Shown: positions 16,979 through 25,651 of the stretch, one piece after another
How the letters are laid out: each line of letters begins with the position of its first letter
How positions within the stretch are numbered: position 1 is the first letter of the stretch
Source of the DNA: Lentzea cavernae
GTDB lineage: Bacteria > Actinomycetota > Actinomycetes > Mycobacteriales > Pseudonocardiaceae
Length of the DNA: 64,000 bases
Assembly: GCF_014653695.1 (NCBI RefSeq)
Contig: NZ_BNAR01000005.1
Location: 186,001 to 250,000, forward strand
Direction: 5' to 3'
Translations under genes and position numbers: made by a program
The notes under the pieces: generated by a model
What the model was told of the DNA's origin: nothing
Database searches by the model: none
Seen by the model: the letters and a program-made list of their open reading frames with translations, nothing else

Positions 16979-17701
16979 TTACCCGGCGGCGGCCTGACCG
17001 GCGAGGAACGCGGCGGCGCCGCCGATCTCGTGGTCGGGGACGTCGCCGTGCCCGCCGGGGTTGGCGTGCAACGACTTGCGGGCGGTGGCGAAGGCGTCGA
17101 ACAGCGCGAGCCCGGCGTCGCGCGCCACGAGCCGGTCGTCCCATTGCAGCAGGAACCGCACGGGCACGGTGATGCTCGCCGCGGCCGCCACGAGCGCGTT
17201 GGTGGCGCCGATCAGTCCGAACACCGCGGCGTGGACGCGGGGTTCGGCGGCGACGAGCGGGATGCCGATGGCGGCGCCCATGGACATGCCCCAGAACCCG
17301 GCGCGATCGCCGAAGTCGGGCAGGGCGTCGAGCACCGACTGCCACTCCGGGATCGCACGTGAGGCCTGCAGGGCGTTGTAGGAGGCCACGAGCTCGCCGG
17401 CGTCACCGCCCGCGGTGATGCGGGCGCGGATCTCGGTGGCGAACCGGTCGTCCTGGGCGGTGCGGGCGCGGTCGCCGTGGCCGGGGGCGTCGAGGGTGAC
17501 GACGGCGAGTCCGGCGGCGGTGCAGCGGTGGGCGCGGGCGACGACGCCGGGAGAACGTGTGTGCTGGCCGCCGCCGTGGGCGCCGAGCACCAGCCCGGCC
17601 GGTTCGCCGGGTGGGGTCCACAGGACGCCGGGGACGCCGTCGTGGACGAAGTCGCGGGAGGTGGTGCCGTCGGCGGACGTCGAGGCAGAGGTGAAGCGCA
17701 T
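16979..17701 (-). CDS. Alpha/beta hydrolase
   Basis: I choose ATG 17701 (MRFTSAST); an upstream in-frame start at 17782 adds a low-complexity leader. The 240-aa enzyme has VLGAHGGGQHTRS as the oxyanion region, LDAPGHGDR, the elbow FWGMSMGAA with Ser nucleophile, the acid in LLQWDDRLV and a histidine in NPGGHGDVPDHE. It resembles bacterial hydrolases annotated as dienelactone hydrolase-like; the substrate is unknown. Confidence 0.8.
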   Translation of the reverse strand: MRFTSASTSADGTTSRDFVHDGVPGVLWTPPGEPAGLVLGAHGGGQHTRSPGVVARAHRCTAAGLAVVTLDAPGHGDRARTAQDDRFATEIRARITAGGDAGELVASYNALQASRAIPEWQSVLDALPDFGDRAGFWGMSMGAAIGIPLVAAEPRVHAAVFGLIGATNALVAAAASITVPVRFLLQWDDRLVARDAGLALFDAFATARKSLHANPGGHGDVPDHEIGGAAAFLAGQAAAG

Positions 17702-17914
17702 GGTCGAGGCCTTTCGGGGCTGGAGCGCTCCCGTGGCGACGCGCCGGACGGCGTCAGGCCGTGAAGGGGAGGGAGCGCCCATCTGGGGTGACCGCGTTGA
17801 TGGGACTCACCTCCTCGGGCCGATCGCGTGCGGCGACCCTAGCAAGCGGTGATCACCGGCCGCGCGGGAATTCGGAGCGACACCGGGTGTGCTCGGCCAT
17901 TAGGTTGCGGTGCC

Positions 17915-18286
17915 ATGCCTGATGTTGTGCAGACGCGCCACGGCGCGACGGTGCTGATGTGCGCGCCGGATGGTCCGAAGATCGCCGACGAGCAGTCCGC
18001 TGTGGACCTGATCGGCACGTTGTGGGGTCAGGACGTGCAGTGGCTGGTGGTGCCGGTGGACCGGTTGCCGCAGGAGTTCTTCGTGCTGCGCACGCGGGTG
18101 GCGGGCGCGGTGGTGCAGAAGTTGCAGCAGTACGGGTTCCGGGTGGCGGTGGTCGGCGACATCACCGAGCAGGTGGCGGCGAGCACGGCGTTGCGGGACT
18201 TCGTCCACGAGTCGAACCAGGGCCGCCAGTTGTGGTTCGTGCAGGACGAGTCGGAGCTGGACGCACGCCTGAAAGACGCGGCCTGA
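17915..18286 (+). CDS. DUF4180 domain protein
   Basis: This 123-aa cytosolic protein carries the DUF4180 pattern: ADEQSAVDLIGTLWGQDVQWLVVPVDRLPQEFFVLRTRVAGAVVQKLQQYGFRVAVVGD and a C-terminal FVHESNQGRQLWFV. The fold resembles SpoIIAA/STAS-like small domains and the function is unknown. It starts at ATG 17915. The next gene begins about 50 bases downstream past a dyad. Confidence 0.85.
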   Translation: MPDVVQTRHGATVLMCAPDGPKIADEQSAVDLIGTLWGQDVQWLVVPVDRLPQEFFVLRTRVAGAVVQKLQQYGFRVAVVGDITEQVAASTALRDFVHESNQGRQLWFVQDESELDARLKDAA

Positions 18287-18301
18287 CCACGGCGAACGGC
18301 C

Positions 18302-18324
18302 CTATTGCAAGATAGTGGCAATAG
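18302..18324. promoter_or_regulatory. Inverted repeat upstream of the aldolase-like gene
   Basis: CTATTGC and GCAATAG are separated by nine bases. The repeat ends 14 bases before the aldolase-like ATG at 18339 and overlaps the region where its promoter must lie. The symmetry and spacing fit a dimeric repressor site; no regulator gene is adjacent. Confidence 0.5.
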
Positions 18325-18338
18325 TTAGTCTCGGTGGC

Positions 18339-19385
18339 ATGGACATCCGCCGTTCTCTGTCGCAGCACAGTGGTCCGCGCAAGTCGCCCTACGAGCTCAC
18401 GCGCCGGCTCGCCGAGTACCTCACGCCCGAGACCCGCCCGGAGGATCCGGTGCGGGTGCTCGAGCAACGGGTCGCGGGCCTGCTGGGCAAGCCCGCGGCG
18501 TTGTTCTTCCCGTCGGGAACGATGGCGCAGCAGGCGGTGTTGCGGGTGCACGCCGAACGCACGGGCCGGCGCGCGTTCGCCGCCCATCCGCAGACGCACC
18601 TGCACGTGTGGGAGAACCAGGGCTACAACGCGCTGCACGACCTGTGGTTCCACCCCGTCGGCGACCGCAACGAACTGTTCGGACTGGACGAGCTCAAAGC
18701 GGTGCACGAACCGCTCGCGGCGGTGGTGTTCGAGCTGCCCCAACGCGACATCGGCGGTGTCCTGCCCGCGTTCGCCGATCTGGCGGCGCAGGCGCAGTGG
18801 GTCAGGGCCAGTGGCGCGGCCGCGCACTGCGACGGTGCGCGGCTGTGGGAGGCGCAGACCGGCTACGACGCCACGCTCGCCGAGATCGCCGCCGTGTTCG
18901 ACACGGTGTACGTGTCGCTCTACAAAGGACTGGAGGGCGTGCGCGGGGCGGTGCTCGCCGGTGACGCCGAGACGATCGGGCAGGCCTCGGTGTGGCGCCG
19001 GCGCATGGGCGGCGCGATCGTGGACGCCTGGCCGCTCGCGGCGATCGCGTTGATGGGCCTGGACGCGAACCTGCCGCGCATGGCCGAGTTCAAACGGCAC
19101 GCGCAGGCCGTGGCCGAGGCGATCAACGCCGACGGTTTCGCACACACCACCCCGGACGTGCCCGCCACTCCCCTGTTCCACGTCCACCTGCCGATGTCGC
19201 GCCACGACGCCCAGCGGGCCGCCCAGAACCTCTTGGAGGAGACCGGGATCAGGCTGTTCCTCCACGCCCGGTCGAACCCGGACCCGCGCCGGTGCAGCTT
19301 CGAGGTGAGCGTGGGGATCAGCGGGCTGGAGTTCACGCCGCACGAGGTGGTGGAGTTGATCAAGGGACTACCATCACGGATGTGA
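18339..19385 (+). CDS. Threonine-aldolase/beta-eliminating-lyase family PLP enzyme
   Basis: The 348-aa protein is a fold-type-I PLP enzyme. The phosphate-binding start is FFPSGTMAQQAVLR, the PLP-ring contact and Asp lie around CDGARLWEA, and the Schiff-base lysine is in VYVSLYKGLEGVRGAVLAG. This is the pattern of low-specificity threonine aldolases, which cleave beta-hydroxy amino acids to glycine and an aldehyde. ATG 18339 is preferred over a GTG at 18315, which would fall inside the dyad. The stop overlaps the recombinase start as GTGA. Confidence 0.85.
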   Translation: MDIRRSLSQHSGPRKSPYELTRRLAEYLTPETRPEDPVRVLEQRVAGLLGKPAALFFPSGTMAQQAVLRVHAERTGRRAFAAHPQTHLHVWENQGYNALHDLWFHPVGDRNELFGLDELKAVHEPLAAVVFELPQRDIGGVLPAFADLAAQAQWVRASGAAAHCDGARLWEAQTGYDATLAEIAAVFDTVYVSLYKGLEGVRGAVLAGDAETIGQASVWRRRMGGAIVDAWPLAAIALMGLDANLPRMAEFKRHAQAVAEAINADGFAHTTPDVPATPLFHVHLPMSRHDAQRAAQNLLEETGIRLFLHARSNPDPRRCSFEVSVGISGLEFTPHEVVELIKGLPSRM

Positions 19386-20500
19386 GCCTGCCCGAACCCG
19401 TCCAGCACGCGCTGGTCAGGGTCTCGCACTCGGTGCTGATCGACGTCGACGCGCTCGCGAGCGTGCGCGAGAGGTTCGACGACGAGCAAGCCGCCTCGCT
19501 GAGCAACTACCTGCGCAGCGCCCAGTCCCCCAACACGGTGCGCGCCTACCGCTCCGACTGGATCGCGTGGGCCGGGTGGTGCCAGGCCGAGGGCCGCCAG
19601 GCGCTGCCGGCCGACCCGCTCGACGTGGCCGTGTACCTGGCGGTCGCCGCGGACACCGTCAAGCCCGACGGCACACCGGCGTTCGGCGCCTCGACGCTGG
19701 AACGCAAGTCCGCGGCGATCTCGGCCGTGCACGCCGCGAACGGCCTGCCGAGCCCGACGCGCAGCGACGTCGTGCGGCTGACACTGCGCGGTATCCGCCG
19801 CACGCGCAAAACGCAGCCACGACGCAAACGCCCGGTGCTGCTGGAAACACTGGAAGCGCTGCTGAACGAACGCCCGCAGGACGGCCCGGCGCGCGCGAGG
19901 GACGCCCTGCTGCTGCTCGTCGGCTTCGCCGGCGCCCTGCGGCGCAGCGAGCTCGCGGCCATCGAGTTCGAGGACGTCACGGTCGACGTGGACCCGCGCA
20001 CGCACGAACCGCTGCTCCTGATCAGGCTGGGCACGACCAAGACCGACCAGACCGGCAAGCACCAGCAGTCGGTGGTCCTGCCGCGCGGCAGCAGGCGCCC
20101 GACGTGCCCGGTGTGCGCGTTCGCCGACTGGGCCGACGTCCTCGGCGGCAGGGAGATCTCCGAGACCGGCCTGCACCGCTGCCACGGCTACCAGCCGACC
20201 GCGCGGCAGGGCGCCCTGTTCCCCGTGGTGAACCGGCACGGCGGCATCGGCGCCAAGGCCATGTCGGGACGCGCCGTGGCGGAGCTCGTGAAGCGCTACG
20301 CGGTACGCGCGGGCCTGGACCCGGCGCTGTTCGGCGGGCACTCTCTGCGGGCGGGGTTCGCGACCCAGGCGGCGCTGGGCGGGGCGAGCGACCGGGAGAT
20401 CATGCGGCAGGGCCGGTGGACCAACCCGCGCACGGTGCACCGCTACATCCGCACCGCCAACCCCCTCGAGGACAACGCCGTGACCCGCCTCGGCCTGTGA
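19382..20500 (+). CDS. Tyrosine recombinase, orphan
   Basis: GTG 19382 overlaps the aldolase stop. The 372-aa protein has an N-terminal SAM-like core-binding domain (LSNYLRSAQSPNTVRAYRSDWIAWAGWC). The catalytic domain carries RRSELAA for Arg I, HSLRAGFATQAA for the HxxR box and RYIRTANP for the nucleophilic Tyr. Between them is a cysteine/histidine-rich insert (PTCPVCAFADWADVL ... LHRCHGY) that could bind zinc. There is no tRNA, excisionase or other mobile gene beside it. It looks like the wide group of stand-alone actinobacterial integrases, not the integrase of a visible element. Confidence 0.85.
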   Translation: MSLPEPVQHALVRVSHSVLIDVDALASVRERFDDEQAASLSNYLRSAQSPNTVRAYRSDWIAWAGWCQAEGRQALPADPLDVAVYLAVAADTVKPDGTPAFGASTLERKSAAISAVHAANGLPSPTRSDVVRLTLRGIRRTRKTQPRRKRPVLLETLEALLNERPQDGPARARDALLLLVGFAGALRRSELAAIEFEDVTVDVDPRTHEPLLLIRLGTTKTDQTGKHQQSVVLPRGSRRPTCPVCAFADWADVLGGREISETGLHRCHGYQPTARQGALFPVVNRHGGIGAKAMSGRAVAELVKRYAVRAGLDPALFGGHSLRAGFATQAALGGASDREIMRQGRWTNPRTVHRYIRTANPLEDNAVTRLGL

Positions 20501-20875
20501 TCTTGTGACCCAGGTCTCACGCCGGGTGGTTAACTGTAAACAAGATCCCCTCCGGCAGGCCTGAACCGAACGCAGCAACGCGTTACGCCGCACGCACCTG
20601 CGCGCCCGGAAGTTACCGGCGGGTTTCCACAGCCCGTGAGCTGCTGTTTCATGTCCGAATTCAACCAAATCGCGGTGGGCTGACCAGCGCGTCAGTCCAA
20701 TTCATGAAGCAATCTCGCACTCTGGGAGTGGCCAGAAACGAGCACCGAGAGCAATACGATCACCACACCCGGTCATCGACGATGGTCGGGCAGCTCCACC
20801 GGTGATCAGCCCGGCGCCCCTGTAACGCCGCGACCGGCCACCACCCCGGGACCACTCAGGATCCGCCGCAAGAAC
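20501..20875. other. Non-coding gap after the orphan recombinase
   Basis: About 375 bases show no gene I can support. A 66-codon frame on the minus strand has no motif or ribosome site. The local AT content is higher than in the neighbours around 20520-20545 and 20640-20705. I see no direct repeat that would mark an attachment site. Confidence 0.6.
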
Positions 20876-20917
20876 GCCGAGGTCCGGACCGACCCCCTGC
20901 ACGGTCCGGACCTCGGC
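20876..20917 (-). terminator. Strong hairpin terminator of the SnoaL-like gene
   Basis: Two perfectly complementary 16-base arms (starting GCCGAGGTCC) enclose a 10-base loop. The hairpin begins 6 bases beyond the stop of the minus-strand gene ending at 20924. It has no T-run, as is common for actinobacterial terminators. Confidence 0.8.
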
Positions 20918-20923
20918 ACAGCC

Positions 20924-21373
20924 TCACGGACGCAGATCGGTCGCCGCCAGGAACGACCCGTCCATGTGGAACGGCACCGAATCGTGCTCGTGCGTCACCA
21001 GCCACCGCCCCTCACGCCGCTGCAACCCCACGGTCGTGCGCATCCACATCGAGAACCCCTCCGGATACCCGACCGGCACCGCGGCCAGCCGCGCCAGCCC
21101 GTGCACGAACGCCACATCACCGGACACCACCACCGCCAGGTCGCGGTGCTCCAGCGTGATCGGCCCGTCGAACCCGGCCATCCACCCCGCCACCGCCTCC
21201 GGATCACGCGCGTCCAGCCCCGTGTTGCGCAACGGCGGCGCCAGCGTGCACGTCACCGCGTCCTGCGCGTACCGCGCCACGACCCGCGCCGGATCACGCA
21301 ACCGCAACCCCTCCGCGTGCTCGGCGAACAACGCCAGGATCGCGACCTCGTCCTGCACCAGCGTTCCGGTCAT
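20924..21373 (-). CDS. SnoaL-like NTF2-fold protein, probable ECF42 target
   Basis: This is a 149-aa protein starting at ATG 21373 with a GGAGG ribosome site 8 bases upstream; a start at 21400 is less likely. The sequence (EVAILALFAEHAEGLRLRDPARVVARYAQDAVTC ... VAFVHGLARLAAVP ... MWMRTTVGLQRREGRWLVTHEHDSVPF) is typical of the SnoaL/DUF4440 ketosteroid-isomerase-like fold. It diverges from a DGPF/ECF-sigma operon across a shared symmetric promoter, so it probably belongs to the same stress regulon. Enzymatic activity is unknown. Confidence 0.82.
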   Translation of the reverse strand: MTGTLVQDEVAILALFAEHAEGLRLRDPARVVARYAQDAVTCTLAPPLRNTGLDARDPEAVAGWMAGFDGPITLEHRDLAVVVSGDVAFVHGLARLAAVPVGYPEGFSMWMRTTVGLQRREGRWLVTHEHDSVPFHMDGSFLAATDLRP

Positions 21374-21404
21374 CCCACAACCTCCGTCTCGAAGTGACAC
21401 TCCG

Positions 21405-21434
21405 ATGTCGAGACACGGCCCGCGGTCTCGACAT
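21405..21434. promoter_or_regulatory. Symmetric divergent ECF-type promoter
   Basis: ATGTCGAGAC and GTCTCGACAT form a perfect 10-base dyad with a 10-base spacer. On the plus strand TGTCGA (21406-21411) and CGAC (21429-21432) are 17 bases apart. By symmetry the same pair with the same spacing occurs on the minus strand. From memory, ECF42 promoters use TGTCGA at -35 and CG(A/T)C at -10. Both downstream genes have GGAGG ribosome sites at workable distances. Confidence 0.7.
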
Positions 21435-21481
21435 GGCGGTGAGAAGATTTTTTCCGCAGCCAGCCGACCAGGAGGCCGGAA

Positions 21482-21856
21482 GTGAAGTACCTGATCCTCA
21501 TCTACAGCAACCCGAAGTCACGGGCCGCGTGGGACAAGCTCACCGACGAACAGCAGATGAAGTTCGGCCAGGACCACTACGACCTGTCCGCCAAACTCCG
21601 CGCCTCCGGCGAACTGATCGTCAGCGAAGGCCTCCCCGGCCCCGAGACCGGCAAGGGCGTCAGCATCCGCGACGGCGAGGTCGTCGTCACCGACGGACCG
21701 TTCGCCGAGGCCAAGGAGTACCTCGCCGGCTTCTACCTCGTCGAGGCCGACACCATCGACGAGGTCGTCGCCCACGCCGCCACCCTGCCCGACGCCCACA
21801 ACGACGGCATCGAAGTCCGCCCCGTCTGGGACATGTCGATGCTCGACGGCACGTGA
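21482..21856 (+). CDS. DGPF (YCII-related) domain protein
   Basis: GTG 21482 follows an AGGAGG ribosome site. The 124-aa product starts MKYLILIYSNP and has the diagnostic VTDGPFAEAKEYLAGFYLVEADT motif and the terminal VEVRP-like block (IEVRPVWDMS). DGPF proteins are small alpha/beta-barrel dimers encoded next to ECF42 sigma factors, whose regulons they make up. The sigma-factor gene overlaps the stop as GTGA. The biochemical role is unknown. Confidence 0.92.
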   Translation: MKYLILIYSNPKSRAAWDKLTDEQQMKFGQDHYDLSAKLRASGELIVSEGLPGPETGKGVSIRDGEVVVTDGPFAEAKEYLAGFYLVEADTIDEVVAHAATLPDAHNDGIEVRPVWDMSMLDGT

Positions 21857-23031
21857 CACCCCAGGTGGAGGGCCTGCTGCGCACACTCGCGCCGCAGGTC
21901 CTCGGCGTTCTCGTACGCCGCCACGGCCAGTTCGACGTCTGCGAGGACGCCGTGCAGGAAGCCCTGCTCGCCGCCGCACGGCAATGGCCCGCCGACGGCG
22001 TCCCGGACAACCCCAAGGGCTGGCTCATCACCGCCGCGTCCCGCCGGTGGATCGAGCAGTACCGCGCCGACACCGCACGCCGCCACCGCGAGGACAAGGT
22101 CGTCGCCCTCACCCCCGCCCCACCCGACCCGGTGCCCGCTCAGGACGACACGCTCACCATCCTCGCGCTGTGCTGTCACGAGTCACTGACCACCGCCTCG
22201 CAGATCGCCCTCACGCTGCGCGCGGTCGGCGGGCTCACCACCGCCGAGATCGCCCGCGCGTTCCTCGTCCCCGAAGCCACCGTCGCCCAGCGCATCAGCC
22301 GCGCCAAGCAGAAGATCAAGCAGTCCGGCGCGAAGTTCCGCCCACCCCAGGACCTCACGGCCGTCCTGCACGTGCTGTACCTGATCTTCACCGAAGGCTC
22401 CACCGCCAGCTCCGGCGACGACCTCCTCCGCGTCGACCTCACCGCCGAAGCCCTCCGCCTGACCCGTCAACTGCACAAACGCAGACCACACGACGGAGAG
22501 CTCACCGGACTGCTCGCGCTGATGCTGCTCACCGACGCACGCCGCCCCGCCCGCACCGACCCCCACGGCGCCCTCATCCCACTCGCCGAGCAGGACCGCA
22601 CCCGATGGGACCGCCACGCGATCAACGAAGGCACCGCACTCATCGAAGCGGCGCTGCAAACCGCACAGATCGGCCCCTACCAACTACAGGCCGCCATCGC
22701 CGCCGTCCACGCCGACGCCACGACCGCGGACGACACCGACTGGAACGAGATCCTCGGCCTCTACGACCTGCTCACCGTCACCGCACCCGGCCCGATGGTC
22801 GCCCTCAACCGCATCGTCGCCCTCGCCATGGTCCACGGCCCGCAGCAGGCACTCGACGAACTGTCCACACTGGAACTCGACCACTACCGCGTGCACGCCG
22901 TCAAAGCACACCTGCTGGACCTGCAAGGCGACCACGACAACGCCCGCACCGAATACGAGAAAGCCGCCGCACTCACCCTGAGCGCACCCGAACAGCGCTA
23001 CCTCAGGCTCCGGTCGCGCCGCCCACGGTAG
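21853..23031 (+). CDS. ECF RNA polymerase sigma factor, ECF42-like with TPR-type C-terminus
   Basis: The 392-aa protein is about twice the usual ECF size. Region 2 is at about residues 10-70 (DAVQEALLAAARQWP, WLITAASRRWIEQYRAD). Region 4 is at about 110-165 (LTLRAVGGLTTAEIARAFLVPEATVAQRISRAKQKIK). A DUF6596/TPR-like helical extension follows (TDARRPARTDPHGALIPLAEQDRTRWD ... GPYQLQAAIAAVHA). This layout and the coupled DGPF gene define ECF42. In this group the C-terminal extension, not an anti-sigma factor, is thought to control activity. The gene probably drives its own promoter at 21405-21434. Confidence 0.92.
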   Translation: MTPQVEGLLRTLAPQVLGVLVRRHGQFDVCEDAVQEALLAAARQWPADGVPDNPKGWLITAASRRWIEQYRADTARRHREDKVVALTPAPPDPVPAQDDTLTILALCCHESLTTASQIALTLRAVGGLTTAEIARAFLVPEATVAQRISRAKQKIKQSGAKFRPPQDLTAVLHVLYLIFTEGSTASSGDDLLRVDLTAEALRLTRQLHKRRPHDGELTGLLALMLLTDARRPARTDPHGALIPLAEQDRTRWDRHAINEGTALIEAALQTAQIGPYQLQAAIAAVHADATTADDTDWNEILGLYDLLTVTAPGPMVALNRIVALAMVHGPQQALDELSTLELDHYRVHAVKAHLLDLQGDHDNARTEYEKAAALTLSAPEQRYLRLRSRRPR

Positions 23032-23704
23032 CGTCCGACGACGGCGCCTCCTGCGGGGGCGCCACCGGCACCACACCCGACAGGTCCCCACCGTTGTCGT
23101 TGGTCCGCAACACAAAAGGCCGCGTCTGCGTGTACTGCACCACCGAGATCGAACACGGATCCACCACGATCCGCTGGAACCCGTCCAGGTGCACACCCAA
23201 CGCGTCCGCCAGCACCGCCTTGATCACATCACCGTGCGAGCACAACACCCACACCGCACCAGGACCGTGCTCCTCGGACACACGCGCGTCATGCGCACGC
23301 ACCGCCGCCACCGCACGAGCCTGCACATGCGCCAGACCCTCACCATCGGGGAACACAGCGGCGGAAGGATGCTGCTGCACGACCTTCCACAAAGGCTCGT
23401 CGTACAGGTCCTTCAACGCCCTACCGGTCCACGCCCCGTAATCCACTTCGGACAGATCCGGCTCCGCCACGGCCACCAACGACCGATCGGCCAGCAACGG
23501 CGCCAACGTCTCCTCACACCTCTGCAGAGGAGACGACACCACCGCGCTGACCGGAACGTCCTTCAAACGACCCACCAGAGCCGCCGCCTGAGCCCGCCCG
23601 CGCTCGTCCAACCCCACACCCGACGATCTCCCGGCGAGCACACCGGAACCGTTGGCAGTCGAACGAGCATGTCGGAGCAGGATCACCGTGGCCACGGCAC
23701 CCAC
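23003..23704 (-). CDS. Histidine phosphatase family protein
   Basis: This is a 233-aa phosphoglycerate-mutase-like phosphatase. The RHG-type motif is ILLRHARSTANG with the catalytic His, the second Arg is in SSPLQRCEETL, the acid in DLSEVDYGAWTG, and the C-terminal His in VLCSHGDVIKAVLADALGV. It follows the uppP gene by 1 base on the same strand and resembles the MSMEG-type phosphatase found in this actinobacterial gene cluster. The substrate is unknown. The last 25 or so residues are Pro/Ala-rich, and the end overlaps the ECF gene by 29 bases. Confidence 0.9.
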   Translation of the reverse strand: MGAVATVILLRHARSTANGSGVLAGRSSGVGLDERGRAQAAALVGRLKDVPVSAVVSSPLQRCEETLAPLLADRSLVAVAEPDLSEVDYGAWTGRALKDLYDEPLWKVVQQHPSAAVFPDGEGLAHVQARAVAAVRAHDARVSEEHGPGAVWVLCSHGDVIKAVLADALGVHLDGFQRIVVDPCSISVVQYTQTRPFVLRTNDNGGDLSGVVPVAPPQEAPSSDATVGGATGA

Positions 23705-23705
23705 C

Positions 23706-24533
23706 TTAGATCGGCTGCAGCAACCCCATCGACAGCAGCCCCATCAGCACCAGACCCAGCATCAACCGATACCACACGAACGCCGAGTACGAATGCTTCG
23801 ACACGTACTTCAGCAACCACGCGATCGTCGCGTACCCCACCACGAACGAGATCAGCGTCGCCACGACCATCTGCGGGATCGACGCCTGCACCCCCGTCCC
23901 CGACCGCTCCAGCACGTCCGGAATCGAGAACAACCCCGCCCCGAACACCGCCGGAATCGCCAGCAGGAACGAATACCGCGCCGCCGCCTCCCGGTTCAAC
24001 CCCAGGAACAGACCCGCCGTCAACGTGCCACCCGACCGCGACACACCTGGGATCAGCGCCAACGCCTGCGCCAGCCCCATCCCGATCGCGTCCTTCATCC
24101 GCAACTCGTCACGCTGCTGCTTCGCCAGATGATCCGCCAACCCCAGCAGCAGACCGAACACCACGAGCATCGTCGCCGTGATCCACAGGTTCCGCGCCGA
24201 CGTCCGGATCTCGTCCTTCAACAGGTACCCGAGAACCGAGATCGGCACGGAACCGATGATCACGTACCAGGCGAGCTTGTAATCCTTCTCCTTGCGCGCC
24301 TCAGCGGAGAAGAGGCCGCGGAACCAGGCGCTGATGAAGCGCCCGATGTCCTTGGCGAAGTAGATCAGCACCGCCACCTCGGTACCCAGCTGGATGACCG
24401 CGGTGAACGAAGCGCCCGCGTCGTTGCCGAAGAACAGCGTCGACGTGATGCGCAGGTGCGCACTGCTGGAAATCGGCAGGAATTCCGTCAGTCCTTGGAC
24501 CAGTCCGAGGACCAGAGCCTGCAACCAGCTCAA
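23706..24533 (-). CDS. uppP: Undecaprenyl-diphosphatase UppP
   Basis: This 275-aa integral membrane enzyme (BacA/UppP family) has the first conserved box [16 protein letters not shown] and the second [30 protein letters not shown], which hold the catalytic Glu, His, Ser and Arg residues. About eight hydrophobic segments are present. It recycles undecaprenyl pyrophosphate, the lipid carrier of cell-wall synthesis, and is the classical bacitracin-resistance protein. The TTG start overlaps the stop of the upstream oxidoreductase as TTGA. Confidence 0.95.
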   Translation of the reverse strand: MSWLQALVLGLVQGLTEFLPISSSAHLRITSTLFFGNDAGASFTAVIQLGTEVAVLIYFAKDIGRFISAWFRGLFSAEARKEKDYKLAWYVIIGSVPISVLGYLLKDEIRTSARNLWITATMLVVFGLLLGLADHLAKQQRDELRMKDAIGMGLAQALALIPGVSRSGGTLTAGLFLGLNREAAARYSFLLAIPAVFGAGLFSIPDVLERSGTGVQASIPQMVVATLISFVVGYATIAWLLKYVSKHSYSAFVWYRLMLGLVLMGLLSMGLLQPI

Positions 24534-25579
24534 CTACCCACTCCTGCCAGATCCAGAGCCTCGGCCGCGGTGCGAAGGCCCGCGATCCCCTGCTCGAGAT
24601 CTTGCAGCATCGGCGAAACGGACAGCGTGGTGACCCCCGCGGCAGCAAGCGCCTGCATCCGGTCTGCTATGCGCTCCTTCGGGCCCAGCAACGCAGTCGC
24701 GTCCAGGAACTCCAGCGGAATCGCCGCCATCGCCCCCGCGTAGTCCCGCGACAGGTACTTCTCCTGGATCTCCTCGGCCTGAGCCGGAAAACCCATGCGC
24801 ACCATCAGGTTGTTGTAGAAGTTCTGCTTGCGGCTGCCCATGCCGCCCACGTACAGCGCCGTGTACGCCCGAACCGGATCAGCACACGCCTTCCAGTCCT
24901 CACCGACGACCAGGGGCACCGTCGGAACGACGTCGAAACCCTCCATCGTCTTGCCGGCCTTCTCCCGGCCCGCCTTCACGCTGGCCAGGGACTCCGCCGA
25001 GAACTCCGGCGAGAAGAAGATCGCCAGCCACCCGTCCGCGATCTCCCCCGTCAACTCCAGGTTCTTCGGCCCCACAGCCGCCAGGTAGATCGGAATCTGC
25101 TCCCGCACCGGGTGCACCGTGAGCTGCAACGCCTTGCCCGGGCCATCCGGCAACGGCAGGGTGTAGTGCTCACCCTCGAACCGCAGCTTCTCCCGCGACA
25201 GCGCCTTCTTCACGATCTCCACGTACTCACGCGTACGAGCCAGCGGCTTGTCGAACCGCACACCGTGCCAGCCCTCCGACACCTGCGGACCCGACACACC
25301 CAGTCCCATCCGGAACCGGCCACCCGACAACGTGTCCAAAGTGGCCCCGGTCATCGCCGCCATCGCGGGCGTCCGCGCCGGGATCTGGAAGATCGCGCTA
25401 CCGACGTCGATGCGTTCGGTCTGCGCGGCCACCCACGCGAGCACCGTCGGCGCGTCGGAACCGTAGGCCTCCGCGGCCCACACCACCGAAAAGCCGAGAC
25501 GGTCGGCCTCTTTGGCCAGCTCAAGGTTCGCGGCGTCGTTGCCGGCGCCCCAGTATCCGAGGTTCAATCCGAGCTTCAC
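24530..25579 (-). CDS. LLM-class F420-dependent oxidoreductase
   Basis: The 349-aa protein is a luciferase-like TIM barrel: [15 protein letters not shown] at the start, [32 protein letters not shown], the [32 protein letters not shown] core, and [10 protein letters not shown]. This is the F420-binding subfamily annotated in actinobacteria as LLM class F420-dependent oxidoreductase. Cofactor choice is inferred from the family. It is the first gene of an operon with uppP and the histidine phosphatase. Confidence 0.9.
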   Translation of the reverse strand: MKLGLNLGYWGAGNDAANLELAKEADRLGFSVVWAAEAYGSDAPTVLAWVAAQTERIDVGSAIFQIPARTPAMAAMTGATLDTLSGGRFRMGLGVSGPQVSEGWHGVRFDKPLARTREYVEIVKKALSREKLRFEGEHYTLPLPDGPGKALQLTVHPVREQIPIYLAAVGPKNLELTGEIADGWLAIFFSPEFSAESLASVKAGREKAGKTMEGFDVVPTVPLVVGEDWKACADPVRAYTALYVGGMGSRKQNFYNNLMVRMGFPAQAEEIQEKYLSRDYAGAMAAIPLEFLDATALLGPKERIADRMQALAAAGVTTLSVSPMLQDLEQGIAGLRTAAEALDLAGVGS

Positions 25580-25651
25580 GCAGCGAGACCCTACCGGCCA
25601 GTAACACCGAATGCCAGGCCAACCCGATGATCACCCCTTAGCATCGCGCAC

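Noticed and set aside
20702..20902. 66-codon minus-strand frame after the recombinase
   Set aside because: No ribosome site and no motif; it runs into the terminator hairpin.
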